Part shown: one piece after another, positions 39,078 to 49,145 of the stretch | How positions within the stretch are numbered: the stretch's first letter is position 1 | How the letters are laid out: every line of letters starts with the position of its first letter | Source: Chlorobiaceae bacterium | GTDB lineage: Bacteria > Bacteroidota > Chlorobiia > Chlorobiales > Chlorobiaceae | Assembly: GCA_013334525.1 (NCBI GenBank) | Contig: JAAXXK010000005.1 | Location: 18,857 to 82,856, forward strand | Direction of reading: 5' to 3' | DNA length: 64,000 bases | Notes under the pieces: model-generated | Told to the model about the DNA's origin: nothing | Databases searched by the model: none | What the model saw: the letters and a program-made list of their open reading frames with translations, nothing else | Program-made: the position numbers and the translations under genes

Positions 39078-40142
39078 ATGCACACAGAAAATAAGACCGC
39101 CAATAAATGGCCGGGATATGTCGGCCTTCTTGTCGGAGTTATTCTGATAGCCTACCTCTTCAGCAAAGTCGACCTTATAAGTTCGGCCAGGCTTATCGGT
39201 TCGATCGGGTTCTCCTCTTTGCTGATTCCCTTGCCATTCCTGTTACTCCACCTGATTGAAACGGCGGCATGGCAAAAGCTTTTTCCCCTTGGATCGAGGC
39301 CGACTTCCTTTTTCAAGCTTTTCAAGATCCAGGTTGTTTCCGAAACGATCTCGATGACTTTGCCGGCCGGCGTAGCCGTTGGTGAGCCACTCAGGCCGTT
39401 GCTCTGTCGCCGTTTTCTCGGCATTCCGCTTCCTGACGGATTTGCCAGTGTTGCGGTCCGCAAGCTCCTGCTTGGCATGACCCAGGGGATATACACGCTT
39501 CTCGGGACAGCAGCCGGTTTTGCCATGCTTCAGGAGGTGTCGGTCAAGGTTATCGGATTCGGCGGACTGGGCATCATCATGGCCCTGGCAGGTGTTTCCG
39601 TTACACTTGTTTTCCTGCTGTTGCTGATCCTGGTGACAAACGGTAAGGCTGTTCAGAACCTGTATAATATCCTGATGAAGGTGCCATTTTCCAGGGTCAG
39701 GGAGTGGCTCGCAAGCAAGCAGGACGGATTTGCCGAGACTGACCGCAAGCTTCAGAACGTAAAGTCCGGGGGAGTGGTCCACCTGCTGCCTGTCCTGGCA
39801 CTCTACATTGCGGCATGGATGATGCTTGCTTTCGAAAGTTACCTTATATTATCCCTTCTGGGCCTTAAGGTGACCTTCATGCAGGTATTCGCTTTCGATA
39901 CGGCGCTTGTCCTGCTTCGGGCAATCTTTTTTTTCATACCCTCGGGCCTGGGTATTCAGGATCTTGGATACCTTGCCTTTTTTCAGGCGATCGGCCTGCC
40001 CGATTACCTTGCCTATGGAGGAGCTTTTGTACTGCTGCGCCGCCTGAAGGAGGTTGTCTGGTATTCCATAGGTTACGCTATCATGTTCATGGAGGGGATT
40101 CATCTGCAGGATGCCCAACAAGCTGGTGACGAGGGCGCATGA
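39078..40142 (+). CDS. Lysylphosphatidylglycerol synthase TM-region / flippase-like integral membrane protein
   Basis: Multiple hydrophobic segments; AVGEPLRPLLCRR, ARAIFFFIPSGLGIQDLGYLAFFQAIGLP-like motif. Confidence 0.75.
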   Translation: MHTENKTANKWPGYVGLLVGVILIAYLFSKVDLISSARLIGSIGFSSLLIPLPFLLLHLIETAAWQKLFPLGSRPTSFFKLFKIQVVSETISMTLPAGVAVGEPLRPLLCRRFLGIPLPDGFASVAVRKLLLGMTQGIYTLLGTAAGFAMLQEVSVKVIGFGGLGIIMALAGVSVTLVFLLLLILVTNGKAVQNLYNILMKVPFSRVREWLASKQDGFAETDRKLQNVKSGGVVHLLPVLALYIAAWMMLAFESYLILSLLGLKVTFMQVFAFDTALVLLRAIFFFIPSGLGIQDLGYLAFFQAIGLPDYLAYGGAFVLLRRLKEVVWYSIGYAIMFMEGIHLQDAQQAGDEGA

Positions 40143-41092
40143 AGAAGATACTTTTTGTCTGCGGTTCGATGAACCAGACCACCCAGATGCACCAGATTTC
40201 AGAGCATCTCGGAGATTACGATCAGTGGTTCACCCCATTTTTCAGCGATGGACTGCTCGGAAAGGCCAGTGATCTTGGTATGCTCGAATTTACGATCATG
40301 GGCAGGAAGCGTGCAGGCCGATCAATTGACTATCTGGTATCGCACAACCTTCAGCTCGACATAGGCGGGACCCTGAATGAATACGACCTGGTCGTTACCT
40401 GTACCGACCTGATCGTGCCAAAGCACATAAAGCGTCGGAAGATAGTGCTGGTGCAGGAGGGGATGACAGAGCCTGAAACCATTCTATTTCATCTGGCGAG
40501 GAACTTCCGTTGGGTGCCGAGATGGATCGCCGGCACATCGACCACAGGCCTTTCCGACACCTACGAAAAGTTTTGCGTAGCCAGCGAAGGATACCGCGAA
40601 CTATTTTTGCGCAAAGGGGTTAACCCCTCAAAAATCGAAGTGACCAGCATACCGAACTTCGACAATTGTGAGCGCTACCTGGACAACGATTTTGCATATC
40701 GCGATTATGTGCTGGTCTGCACTTCGGACAACAGGGAGACTTTCATATACGAAAACCGTCGCCGGAACATCGAAAAGTATCTGCAGATGGCCGACGGGAG
40801 GCAACTCCTGTTCAAGCTGCATCCAAACGAAAACGTTGAAAGGGCGACCCGCGAGATAAACCTTTATGCCCCCGGAAGCCTGGTTTTTGCCGAAGGCAGG
40901 ACTGAAGAGATGATCGCCAATTCACAGATGATGATCGCACAGTTTTCGTCGACGATTTTTGTCGGATCGGCCCTGAACAAGCCGGTGTTTTGCGGTCTTG
41001 ATCCCGAACATTTAAAGGAGCTGACTCCTCTCCAGAATAAATCGGCCGCCCGAAAGATCTCCGAGGTCTGCCGGCAGGTGATCGACGGATGA
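40139..41092 (+). CDS. Glycosyltransferase-like protein (CDP-glycerol/capsule-transferase-like fold suspected)
   Basis: MKKILFVCGSMNQTTQMHQI, KFCVASEGYRELFLRKGVNPSKIEVTSIPNFDN, LLFKLHPNE, ANSQMMIAQFSSTIFVGSALNKPVF. Overlaps the upstream gene by 4 bp. Confidence 0.6.
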   Translation: MKKILFVCGSMNQTTQMHQISEHLGDYDQWFTPFFSDGLLGKASDLGMLEFTIMGRKRAGRSIDYLVSHNLQLDIGGTLNEYDLVVTCTDLIVPKHIKRRKIVLVQEGMTEPETILFHLARNFRWVPRWIAGTSTTGLSDTYEKFCVASEGYRELFLRKGVNPSKIEVTSIPNFDNCERYLDNDFAYRDYVLVCTSDNRETFIYENRRRNIEKYLQMADGRQLLFKLHPNENVERATREINLYAPGSLVFAEGRTEEMIANSQMMIAQFSSTIFVGSALNKPVFCGLDPEHLKELTPLQNKSAARKISEVCRQVIDG

Positions 41093-41144
41093 GCAGGACG
41101 AGTCGGAGAGTAACAGATATAAAGCAGAAAAACAGACAACCTGA

Positions 41145-41843
41145 ATGCAGACGGTAGCAATCATTCCTGCGCGAGGCGGCTCCAAAGGGCTGAAAAACAA
41201 GAATATCCATACGGTCGCAGGCGCCCCGCTGCTTGCATGGACCGTGAGGCAGGCCCTTGACGCCGTTCATGTCGACCGGGTGTTCGTCACCACGGACGAT
41301 GCACAGATCGCTGAGGTGGCCCGCTCATACGGCGCCGAAGTCATCGACAGGCCGGCAGGGATCAGCGGTGACAAGGCGACCTCCGAGACGGCCATAATGC
41401 ACGCTCTTGATGTGATAGGCCTGAAATACGGTATGGAGCCCGGGACGGTCGTTTTCCTGCAGGCGACCTCACCCCTGCGCAAGCCTGGAGATATCGACAG
41501 CGCTATCGAGCTGTTCAGGAGCGAAGGCGCCGATTCGCTGATCTCGGTTACCAGGGCCGACGACCTGACCATATGGGAGCAGCGGGAAGGGGCGTGGTCC
41601 AGTGTTAATTTCGATTACCGGAACCGCGGGATGCGCCAGGACCGGCCATCGCAATACATCGAGAACGGATCGATCTACCTGTTTACTCCGGGGGTGCTTC
41701 GCAAATTCAACAACAGGATCGGCGAAAACCTTTCGGTCTATCCGATGGAGTTCTGGCAGACATGGGAGATCGATACCATCGAGGAGATCGACCTCGTCGA
41801 ATTTTACATAAAAAAGAAAGGCCTGCATCTTTCGGCCGATTGA
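41145..41843 (+). CDS. Acylneuraminate/CMP-sugar cytidylyltransferase
   Basis: [60 protein letters not shown]. Confidence 0.9.
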   Translation: MQTVAIIPARGGSKGLKNKNIHTVAGAPLLAWTVRQALDAVHVDRVFVTTDDAQIAEVARSYGAEVIDRPAGISGDKATSETAIMHALDVIGLKYGMEPGTVVFLQATSPLRKPGDIDSAIELFRSEGADSLISVTRADDLTIWEQREGAWSSVNFDYRNRGMRQDRPSQYIENGSIYLFTPGVLRKFNNRIGENLSVYPMEFWQTWEIDTIEEIDLVEFYIKKKGLHLSAD

Positions 41844-41871
41844 ACATTAAACCCATAGAACCAATTGTATC

Positions 41872-43002
41872 ATGAACTTCTTCCTGTCTACCGATCTGTG
41901 CATCGGGCTTAACGAAGCCCTTTCGGTGCACGAGCACCTGCAGTCGCTCGGCGTCAAGAAGCCGGGGATTATCTATGACGCGAGCCTTACCGGGAGTTTC
42001 TATTTCCAGGACGTGCTGCGCAACCTTAATGCCGGATACGCCAACAGCGTCATCTATTGCAACGAGTTCCGTGGTGAACCGACCTACGCCCATCTCGAAA
42101 ATGTCGCCGAATTCTTTCGCCGCGAATCCCCGGACGGCCTCGTTGCCATAGGCGGCGGCAGCGCTATCGATCTCGGCAAGGGTGTAGCTCTTCTGTTGAC
42201 CAACCACGTGCCGGCTCTTTCACTCAAGGGCTTTCCAAAGGACGTCAACGATCCTGTCCCGCTTGTTACCGTACCGTCACTGCTCGGCAGCGGTGCCGAG
42301 GTGAGTTTCAATGCCGTGTTCATCGACGAAGCCGAAGGGCGCAAGCTCGGCATCAACAGCCGGAAGAACTTCCCCAAAAAATCGGTCATCGATCCAAACC
42401 TCTCCATGAGTGCACCGATGGAAAGCGTCATCGCTTCTGCCATGGACAGCCTCGTGCATTGCGTCGACAGCTTTGGTTCCATCAAGCACACCCCGATAAG
42501 CCGCATCTTTTCGATCGAAGGCTTCCAGCGTACCTTTTATGCCCTGCAGCAGGGGCAGCTCGATCGTGCCGAGTCGCGTCTCGACCTGGCCATCGGCAGC
42601 ATCTGCGGCACCACGGCGCTCATGAACTCTGGCGATGGACCGACCAACGGTTTCGCCTATTACCTCGGTGTCAAGCAGAAGGTGCCGCACGGCCTGGCTG
42701 GAGCGATTTTCCTCAAAGAGGTCATGCGCTATAACCATGACAACGGGTATGACAAGTATGCGTTGCTCAATCCGGTCAGGGCGGACGTTTCGGCCAGGGA
42801 GTCGACGGCAGAGTTGCTCGAACAGATGGATGAACTGTATCGTCAGCTGGAAATTCCAAACCTCGCACCTTATGGTTACGGCAAGGGCAACATGGCAGAA
42901 CTTGCCCGCAATGCCTCCATGGCCCTGTCGGGTTCGTTTGCAGGAAACCCGGTCGAGTTCACCGAAGAGTCCGCCAGGGTGGTCATCGATGCTTTGACGT
43001 GA
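41872..43002 (+). CDS. Iron-containing alcohol dehydrogenase (candidate KdnB-like)
   Basis: AIGGGSAIDLGKGVALLLTN, PSLLGSGAEVSFNAVF, AMDSLVHCVDSFGS, KVPHGLAGAIFLKEVMRYNHD. Confidence 0.88.
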   Translation: MNFFLSTDLCIGLNEALSVHEHLQSLGVKKPGIIYDASLTGSFYFQDVLRNLNAGYANSVIYCNEFRGEPTYAHLENVAEFFRRESPDGLVAIGGGSAIDLGKGVALLLTNHVPALSLKGFPKDVNDPVPLVTVPSLLGSGAEVSFNAVFIDEAEGRKLGINSRKNFPKKSVIDPNLSMSAPMESVIASAMDSLVHCVDSFGSIKHTPISRIFSIEGFQRTFYALQQGQLDRAESRLDLAIGSICGTTALMNSGDGPTNGFAYYLGVKQKVPHGLAGAIFLKEVMRYNHDNGYDKYALLNPVRADVSARESTAELLEQMDELYRQLEIPNLAPYGYGKGNMAELARNASMALSGSFAGNPVEFTEESARVVIDALT

Positions 43003-43091
43003 CTCGGGAGCTGAATGGACGTTATGGACGACATGGACAGAATGGACAAGAGAAACAGATAGAAGAATAAAAACAAGGAGAACTTTATATT

Positions 43092-44249
43092 ATGGCAGGA
43101 GCAGAACTTATAGGGCGCGAGGAGCTGGCAGAGATCCAGGATCTGTTCAGCAGGGAAAAGACCGTGCTGTACCGGTACGCACCGGGCAACTACAAAGCCA
43201 GGGAGTTTGAGGAGAAGTTCGCCTCATACATGGGCCTCAAATACGCACATGCAGTTTCCTCCGGTACCGCGGCGATACATTGCGCGCTTGCCGGTGCAGG
43301 CGTCGGACCAGGCGACGAGGTGATTACCACGGCCTGGACCTTCATTGCGCCCGTTGAAGCAGCTGCGGCTCTCGGTGCGGTGCCGGTGCCGGTTGAGATC
43401 GACGAGACCTACCACCTTGACCCGAAGGAGATCGAAAAGGCCATTACACCGAAAACGAAGGCCATCGTGGCCATTCCCATGTGGGCACCACCGAAGATGG
43501 ACGAGATTTCGGCTATCTGTGACAAACACGGCATCATCCTGATTGAGGATGCCGCCCAGGCGCTCGGCGCGACATACAAGGGGCGCAAACTCGGAACCAT
43601 CGGCAAGGTCGCATCCTTCTCGTTTGACGCCGGCAAGACCCTCCATGTCGGCGAAGGCGGTATCATCGTCACCGATGACAAGGATATATACGACAGGGTT
43701 GCCGAATTCTCCGATCACGGCCACATGCATGTACCCGGCTTGCCGCGTGGCAAGGACCCGAGGCGCGCCAAGGGTCTCAACTACCGCCTGAGCGAAGTGA
43801 CGGCCGCAATCGGCATCGCCCAGCTCGGCAAGATCGATTACATCCTGTCGAAGGCAAGGGAGAACAAATACAGGATCAAGGATCGCATCAGCCACCTGGA
43901 CAACCTCATCATGAGGCCCTTCACGGACGAGGCCGGAGCGCAGGGCGATACGCTGATCTTCAAGTTGCGCGACCGCCAGACCGCCCTGAAGTTCGAGGCT
44001 CACCTCACCGAGAACGGGTTTGGCACCAAAATCCTGCCCGAAGCCATCGACTGGCACTATGCATCTATCTGGGGCCATCTGCTCAAGGCTTACGACCGCT
44101 ATCGCGACGTCAACCTCGAAGAGCTGTGGCCAAGGACCGGCGAACTTCTCCAGAGCAGTATCTGCCTGAACATTCCTGTGCTGATGGATGACACTACCAT
44201 CGACAAGCTCGTGGCAGCCATTATTACCGGCGCCGAAAAGATCGGATAA
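43092..44249 (+). CDS. DegT/DnrJ/EryC1-family PLP aminotransferase (candidate KdnA-like)
   Basis: YAHAVSSGTAAIHCALAGAGVGPGDEVITTAWTFIA, LIEDAAQALGATYKGRKLGTIGKVASFSFDAGKTLHVGEGG, NYRLSEVTAAIGIAQL. Confidence 0.92.
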   Translation: MAGAELIGREELAEIQDLFSREKTVLYRYAPGNYKAREFEEKFASYMGLKYAHAVSSGTAAIHCALAGAGVGPGDEVITTAWTFIAPVEAAAALGAVPVPVEIDETYHLDPKEIEKAITPKTKAIVAIPMWAPPKMDEISAICDKHGIILIEDAAQALGATYKGRKLGTIGKVASFSFDAGKTLHVGEGGIIVTDDKDIYDRVAEFSDHGHMHVPGLPRGKDPRRAKGLNYRLSEVTAAIGIAQLGKIDYILSKARENKYRIKDRISHLDNLIMRPFTDEAGAQGDTLIFKLRDRQTALKFEAHLTENGFGTKILPEAIDWHYASIWGHLLKAYDRYRDVNLEELWPRTGELLQSSICLNIPVLMDDTTIDKLVAAIITGAEKIG

Positions 44250-44270
44250 GGGAGGGGAGAACGAATACCG

Positions 44271-44309
44271 AAACGAAAAAAGCCTGCTCGATGCAGGCTT
44301 TTTTCGTTT
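44271..44309. terminator. Intrinsic terminator after the aminotransferase gene
   Basis: Perfect 17-bp stem AAACGAAAAAAGCCTGC-TCGAT-GCAGGCTTTTTTCGTTT. Confidence 0.93.
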
Positions 44310-44314
44310 GTTTG

Positions 44315-44385
44315 AGGCGAAGAGCGGATTCGAACCGCTGTACGAGGTTTTGCAGACCTCTGCCTAGCCACTCGGCCACTTCGCC
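44315..44385 (-). tRNA. tRNA-Cys(GCA)
   Basis: Reverse complement GGCGAAGTGGCCGAGTGGCTAGGCAGAGGTCTGCAAAACCTCGTACAGCGGTTCGAATCCGCTCTTCGCCT folds as a cloverleaf: GCA anticodon, TTCGAAT T-loop, U73 discriminator; CCA not encoded. Confidence 0.96.
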
Positions 44386-44826
44386 AAACGGAAGCTAAAG
44401 GTAAAAAAAAGAAACTGTTTCCCAAAAAATAAGCGTACAACATATTATCCCGACCAGATCAAGGCAGATCAGGCGATTTCTCTGGTTCTGTGCCATGGGT
44501 TACCGTTGGAAATCAAATCACGGCACACTCCTCTTTTACCTGGCCATTTTTCATCGAATTACAGGGTATATTCTCGAATATTCATGATTTACGATATATT
44601 TTCATATATGTACACCATGGCGTGATGATCGGGGGAATATCCGTTGGCGCATGAAAGATTTTTTCAATGCCGCCAGGCCTGGTTCAGACAGCTCTTTCCA
44701 CGAAATATCGAACTCCATGTCAAAATCGCAATGATGGCGGAAAATGCTTATGACCGGATTCGTTTGCCATATGGCGGTATGAACCCTGTTTCTTAATAAT
44801 GAGTAGCCGAAAGAAGTAGTACGATT

Positions 44827-47307
44827 ATGTCCAATTACATGAGTGCTGACCAGGATATGGAGCAACTTATACCGGGAATCGACCAGGAGTGTTTCTGGCA
44901 TTGGAACCTGACGGATGACCGGGTTTCCATGAGTCGCCATTATTGCGAACATGCCCGTCACATTTCCGGCAATGATGCTTTCGATATGGCCTCAATCAGG
45001 ACGATTATCCATCCGGCCGATCAACAGAAATTTTTCGATGGGTTCAGTGCGCTTTGCCGTGATGAAAAAGATGCTGCCAGCATCGAATATCGCATGGTCA
45101 CCAAAAGCGGTTCGATTCGATGGATAGAGTTCCGGAGAGAGGCTATGGAACATGCTGAAGATGGAAGCGTCTCGGGGATCGTCGGTTCAGTGTTCGATAT
45201 TACCGAACGGATTAAGGCGAAGGAGGCTTTATCGAGACTGAATCGTTCGCTTCTCATGATCAGCAAATGCAGCCAGGCCATTCTGCACGCAAGCAACGAG
45301 ACGGAACTCCTTAACGATATCTGCCGCATCGTGGTCGAGATTGGCCAGTATCGCATGGCCTGGGTAGGTTACGCCCGTAACGACGATGATAAAAGCGTGG
45401 CTCCTGTCGCCCAGGTTGGTTTCGAAGAGGGATATCTTGAGACCCTGGGCCTCTCATGGGCAGATATTGACCGTGGGCGAGGTCCGACAGGTACGGCCAT
45501 CCGCACCGGGAAGGAGTCTTCGATGCGCAATATGCAGACCGACCCCGGTTTAATCCCGTGGCGGAGCCAGGCCATGGCGCGTGGCTACTCATCCTGCCAG
45601 AGCCTCCCGTTGAAAAATGAGGGCGGGGTACTGGGTGCCCTGACGATCTACTCTTCAATTCCTGATGCATTCGATGCCGCGGAGACAAATCTTCTGGGTT
45701 CACTGGCCGACAACCTTGCCTATGGAATCTCGATGCTGCAGGGTCGCAAGGCTCGCGAGAAGGCCGAGGAGGCCATGCGCCAGAGCGAGGCCCGTTACAG
45801 GAGCCTTTTCCAGAACAGGCATATCGTCATGCTGATCATCGATCCGGAAGACGGGTCGATCGTCGACGCCAACCCTGCGGCAGTTGCCTTCTATGGCTGG
45901 GAGCTGGATGAGCTGTTCAGCATGAAGATCTGCCAGATCAACCTTACCCCGACCGGGGAGCCGAATGCTGAAATGGAGCCTGCCCATGCAAAGCAATGCA
46001 ACACATCTCTCTGTATTCACCGGTTGTCCGACGGATCGCTCCGCGATGTGGAGGTTATCAGCGACCCGATAACCATCCAGGGAAAACGGCTTCTCTATTC
46101 GATCGTCAATGATGTTACCGACAGAAAAATGGAGGAGGAAAAGAAGGTTCACCTGGAGTCGCACCTTCGCAACTCCCAGCGTCTTGAAACCATAGGGACG
46201 CTTGCCGGCGGCATTGCCCATGATTTCAACAACATCCTGATGCCCATACTCGGCTACGCCGAAATGGGAGTGATCGGCGACCCTGCCGAAGACGCCCTGA
46301 ATGAATATTTCACCGAAATCATGCGGGCGGCGGAAAGGGCCAAAAACCTCATTTCCCAGATCCTGACATTCAGCCGGGCCCAGGAGGTTACCAGATCCGT
46401 CATAAGCATCCAGGCTGTCGTGGAAGATGCCCTCAGGGTTCTCGCTCCCTCTATCCCCGCAACGGTCAGGATTGAGCAGCATATCGATCAATCATGCAGC
46501 AATATCCTTGCCGATCCTTCCCAGATTCAACAGGTTATCGTCAACCTCTGCAACAATGCGCTCGACTCGATGGTCGGGTCCGGAGGAGGCCTGATAACCA
46601 TAAGCCTTTCTGAGGTGGTCGCCGACAGCCGCCTGAAGATGATCTTCCCGAAAATGGAAGCGGAACAACCCTATGTGCAGCTCACCATTTCCGATAACGG
46701 GTGCGGAATGGACGAAGAGACCATGGCACGCATCTTCGAGCCCTTTTTTACCACAAAACAGGTCAGCAAGGGGACCGGCCTAGGCCTCTCCATGGTCCAC
46801 GGCATCGTTATCGGGCATCGGGGGGAGATTACCGTAGAAAGCACTCCGGGCAAGGGCACCTCTTTTAACGTCTACCTGCCGGTTGTTGATGAAGAGATCG
46901 ATAGTCTTCTCCTTGAAACCACGCTCTCACCGATAAACTGCAGCGTCCTTTTCGTTGACGACGAACCTGACAGCCTCAAGATGATGACGTTGATGATGAA
47001 CAAGCTCGGGTTCCGCATCCGGGCGCTCTCTTCTCCGCTGAAGGCGCTTGAACTTTTCCGCCAGGATCCTTCACAGTTCGACCTTGTCATCACCGACCTG
47101 ACCATGCCCGAAATGAAAGGAGTCGACTTCGCCGAAGCACTTCACCAGATAAGCCCCCGGCTGCCGATTATCCTCATGACAGGTTACGGCAAGGACATCG
47201 AATACATAAAGCCGATGCAGCAATACGGCATCAGCAGGATCCTGAAAAAGCCGGTCAAGATGGGCAGACTCTCCTCCACGATCAATGAGTTGCTGGTCGG
47301 CGATTGA
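44827..47307 (+). CDS. Hybrid sensor histidine kinase with PAS, GAF, PAS, HisKA, HATPase and receiver domains
   Basis: LAGGIAHDFNNILMPILGYAEMG, DNGCGMDEETMARIFEPFFTTKQVSKGTGLGLSMVHGIV, receiver LFVDDEPDSLKMM...DLVITDLTMPEMKGVDFA. Confidence 0.93.
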   Translation: MSNYMSADQDMEQLIPGIDQECFWHWNLTDDRVSMSRHYCEHARHISGNDAFDMASIRTIIHPADQQKFFDGFSALCRDEKDAASIEYRMVTKSGSIRWIEFRREAMEHAEDGSVSGIVGSVFDITERIKAKEALSRLNRSLLMISKCSQAILHASNETELLNDICRIVVEIGQYRMAWVGYARNDDDKSVAPVAQVGFEEGYLETLGLSWADIDRGRGPTGTAIRTGKESSMRNMQTDPGLIPWRSQAMARGYSSCQSLPLKNEGGVLGALTIYSSIPDAFDAAETNLLGSLADNLAYGISMLQGRKAREKAEEAMRQSEARYRSLFQNRHIVMLIIDPEDGSIVDANPAAVAFYGWELDELFSMKICQINLTPTGEPNAEMEPAHAKQCNTSLCIHRLSDGSLRDVEVISDPITIQGKRLLYSIVNDVTDRKMEEEKKVHLESHLRNSQRLETIGTLAGGIAHDFNNILMPILGYAEMGVIGDPAEDALNEYFTEIMRAAERAKNLISQILTFSRAQEVTRSVISIQAVVEDALRVLAPSIPATVRIEQHIDQSCSNILADPSQIQQVIVNLCNNALDSMVGSGGGLITISLSEVVADSRLKMIFPKMEAEQPYVQLTISDNGCGMDEETMARIFEPFFTTKQVSKGTGLGLSMVHGIVIGHRGEITVESTPGKGTSFNVYLPVVDEEIDSLLLETTLSPINCSVLFVDDEPDSLKMMTLMMNKLGFRIRALSSPLKALELFRQDPSQFDLVITDLTMPEMKGVDFAEALHQISPRLPIILMTGYGKDIEYIKPMQQYGISRILKKPVKMGRLSSTINELLVGD

Positions 47308-47546
47308 CGACGGCGCCCTGTGAGCCATTCCTGCAAACGATCGTGAATTTCGACACGGCGTGAAGCTCTCCCAGGGGCAGGCACCCGTGAGGGGGGCTTT
47401 ATCGCATCCGGCCGCTTGGATGTAGAAAAAAGTAATCATACACTGAATAAAGGCTAATGGAGGCCATAGGCCTTTTAAGCCTGCATACGGATGGGCATGG
47501 CAAGGTAGTGCCTGACATCCGGACAACCCTGTTTAACCGGAAATGA

Positions 47547-48380
47547 TTGAGGATGCTAGATTTTGAACTGAACAGACAGAGCTGCATCCAGTGCGGCGAG
47601 TGTGTGGGCGATTGCCCGGCAAGGATCATCGCGATGGATGCCGATGGTTATCCCTCCATCCTGCTCGAAAAAGAGTCGACCTGCCTCCGATGTCAGCATT
47701 GCCTGGCCATCTGTCCGACCGGGGCGATCTCCATTCTCGGATTCAGGGCCGCCGGCAGCCGCCTGCTCGATGGCGGGTATCCCGATCCTGACAAACTTGA
47801 AACCCTGATGAAGGGTCGCCGTTCGGTACGCCGTTACAGGGCGGAGAATCTTGAACCGGAACTGTTGCAGAGGCTGCTGGATGTCGCCTGGCATGCGCCG
47901 ACCGGAGTGAACTCCCGCCAGGTACGGTTTACCGTGCTCGACGACAAGGCAAAGGTTGCCAGGCTTCGGGATGAGGTGATGGTCGGCCTTGTCCGGCTTT
48001 ATAACGATGGAGCGCTGCCGAAGGGGTCGGAATACTTTAGCCGGTTTATCCAGATATGGGAGAAGCACAACGTTGATCTCATATTCCGTGATGCGCCGCA
48101 CATGCTGGTTGCGTCGGCGCCCAGGAGCGTCGCGTGCCCGAAGGAGGACTGTATGATAGCCCTCTCCTATTTCGAGCTGTTTGCCCACTCATGTGGTGTA
48201 GGGACACTATGGAACGGCCTGGCCAAGTGGGCGATCGATGAGCTGTTGCCTGAGACCAGGCATCTGCTCGGCATTCCGGACGATCATTTATTGGGCTACG
48301 CCATGCTGTTCGGCAAGCCGGCGGTCCATTACGCACGTACGGTCCAGCATGGCCCGACCATGATCCATCGAGCACTTTAA
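47547..48380 (+). CDS. Ferredoxin-nitroreductase fusion protein
   Basis: Two 4Fe-4S motifs (CIQCGECVGDCPA; CLRCQHCLAICPTGA), then RRSVRRYRAENLEPELLQRLLDVAWHAPTGVNSRQVRF. Confidence 0.93.
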   Translation: MRMLDFELNRQSCIQCGECVGDCPARIIAMDADGYPSILLEKESTCLRCQHCLAICPTGAISILGFRAAGSRLLDGGYPDPDKLETLMKGRRSVRRYRAENLEPELLQRLLDVAWHAPTGVNSRQVRFTVLDDKAKVARLRDEVMVGLVRLYNDGALPKGSEYFSRFIQIWEKHNVDLIFRDAPHMLVASAPRSVACPKEDCMIALSYFELFAHSCGVGTLWNGLAKWAIDELLPETRHLLGIPDDHLLGYAMLFGKPAVHYARTVQHGPTMIHRAL

Positions 48381-48414
48381 GGGTAACTTTGCCATTTTGA
48401 CAGGGAGACGAGAG

Positions 48415-49020
48415 ATGAAAACGGATAAAGAATCCGATTCTGTTCCTCCGGCCTCAGTGGAGGCGGAGAAGAACTATTACCGGTTTCATGAGCAGCATAG
48501 TCACCTTGCCCCGGTTTTCGGCAATGACTGGTTTGCGCAGAAGGCCGAAAAATTCGCCCGTTTTTTCGGGACGCCGGTTTTTCTGATAACGCAGACGGTT
48601 ATCGTCCTGGTCTGGATAGGCTTGAACGTATCGGGCCTGACCAGGTTCGACGTTTATCCGTTCATCCTCCTGAATCTGGCATTCAGCCTGCAGGCGGCAT
48701 ATGCAGCACCGCTGATCCTTTTAGCCCAGACACGGCAGGCCGACCGCGACAAGGCCCACGCCGATGCCGATGCGCAGCACAGGGAAGCGCTTGCCCAGGC
48801 AAGCGAACAGCGGCTGGCGGTTGCAGCCCGCCATACGGAGCAACTGGTGGAGCTTCTCGAACGAAATACGCAGCTGACTGAACTTACCCGGCAGATGAGC
48901 CAGCACATTCAGGAGCTAACCCTTGAAATTCATGGACGTGTCCTGAGGGACGATGCCACTTCATCCGGATTGCCCGGCACTTCAGAGCAGCCCGATCAGG
49001 AGGGAGAGGAAAAGAGATGA
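48415..49020 (+). CDS. DUF1003-like membrane protein
   Basis: FARFFGTPVFLITQTVIVLVWIGLNV...FDVYPFILLNLAFSLQAAYAAPLILLAQTRQADRDK; coiled-coil tail. Confidence 0.85.
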   Translation: MKTDKESDSVPPASVEAEKNYYRFHEQHSHLAPVFGNDWFAQKAEKFARFFGTPVFLITQTVIVLVWIGLNVSGLTRFDVYPFILLNLAFSLQAAYAAPLILLAQTRQADRDKAHADADAQHREALAQASEQRLAVAARHTEQLVELLERNTQLTELTRQMSQHIQELTLEIHGRVLRDDATSSGLPGTSEQPDQEGEEKR

Positions 49021-49145
49021 TCTGTCGGCGTAGGCCGAATCGTCCAGTCTGAATGCAGGTTAACGGCGGGGGGTATGCAGTCGAATTGCCGACAGGCCAA
49101 CGCAATTGTCACCGGGCAGGAGGAGAGCTGGAAAAACCCCGGAGC

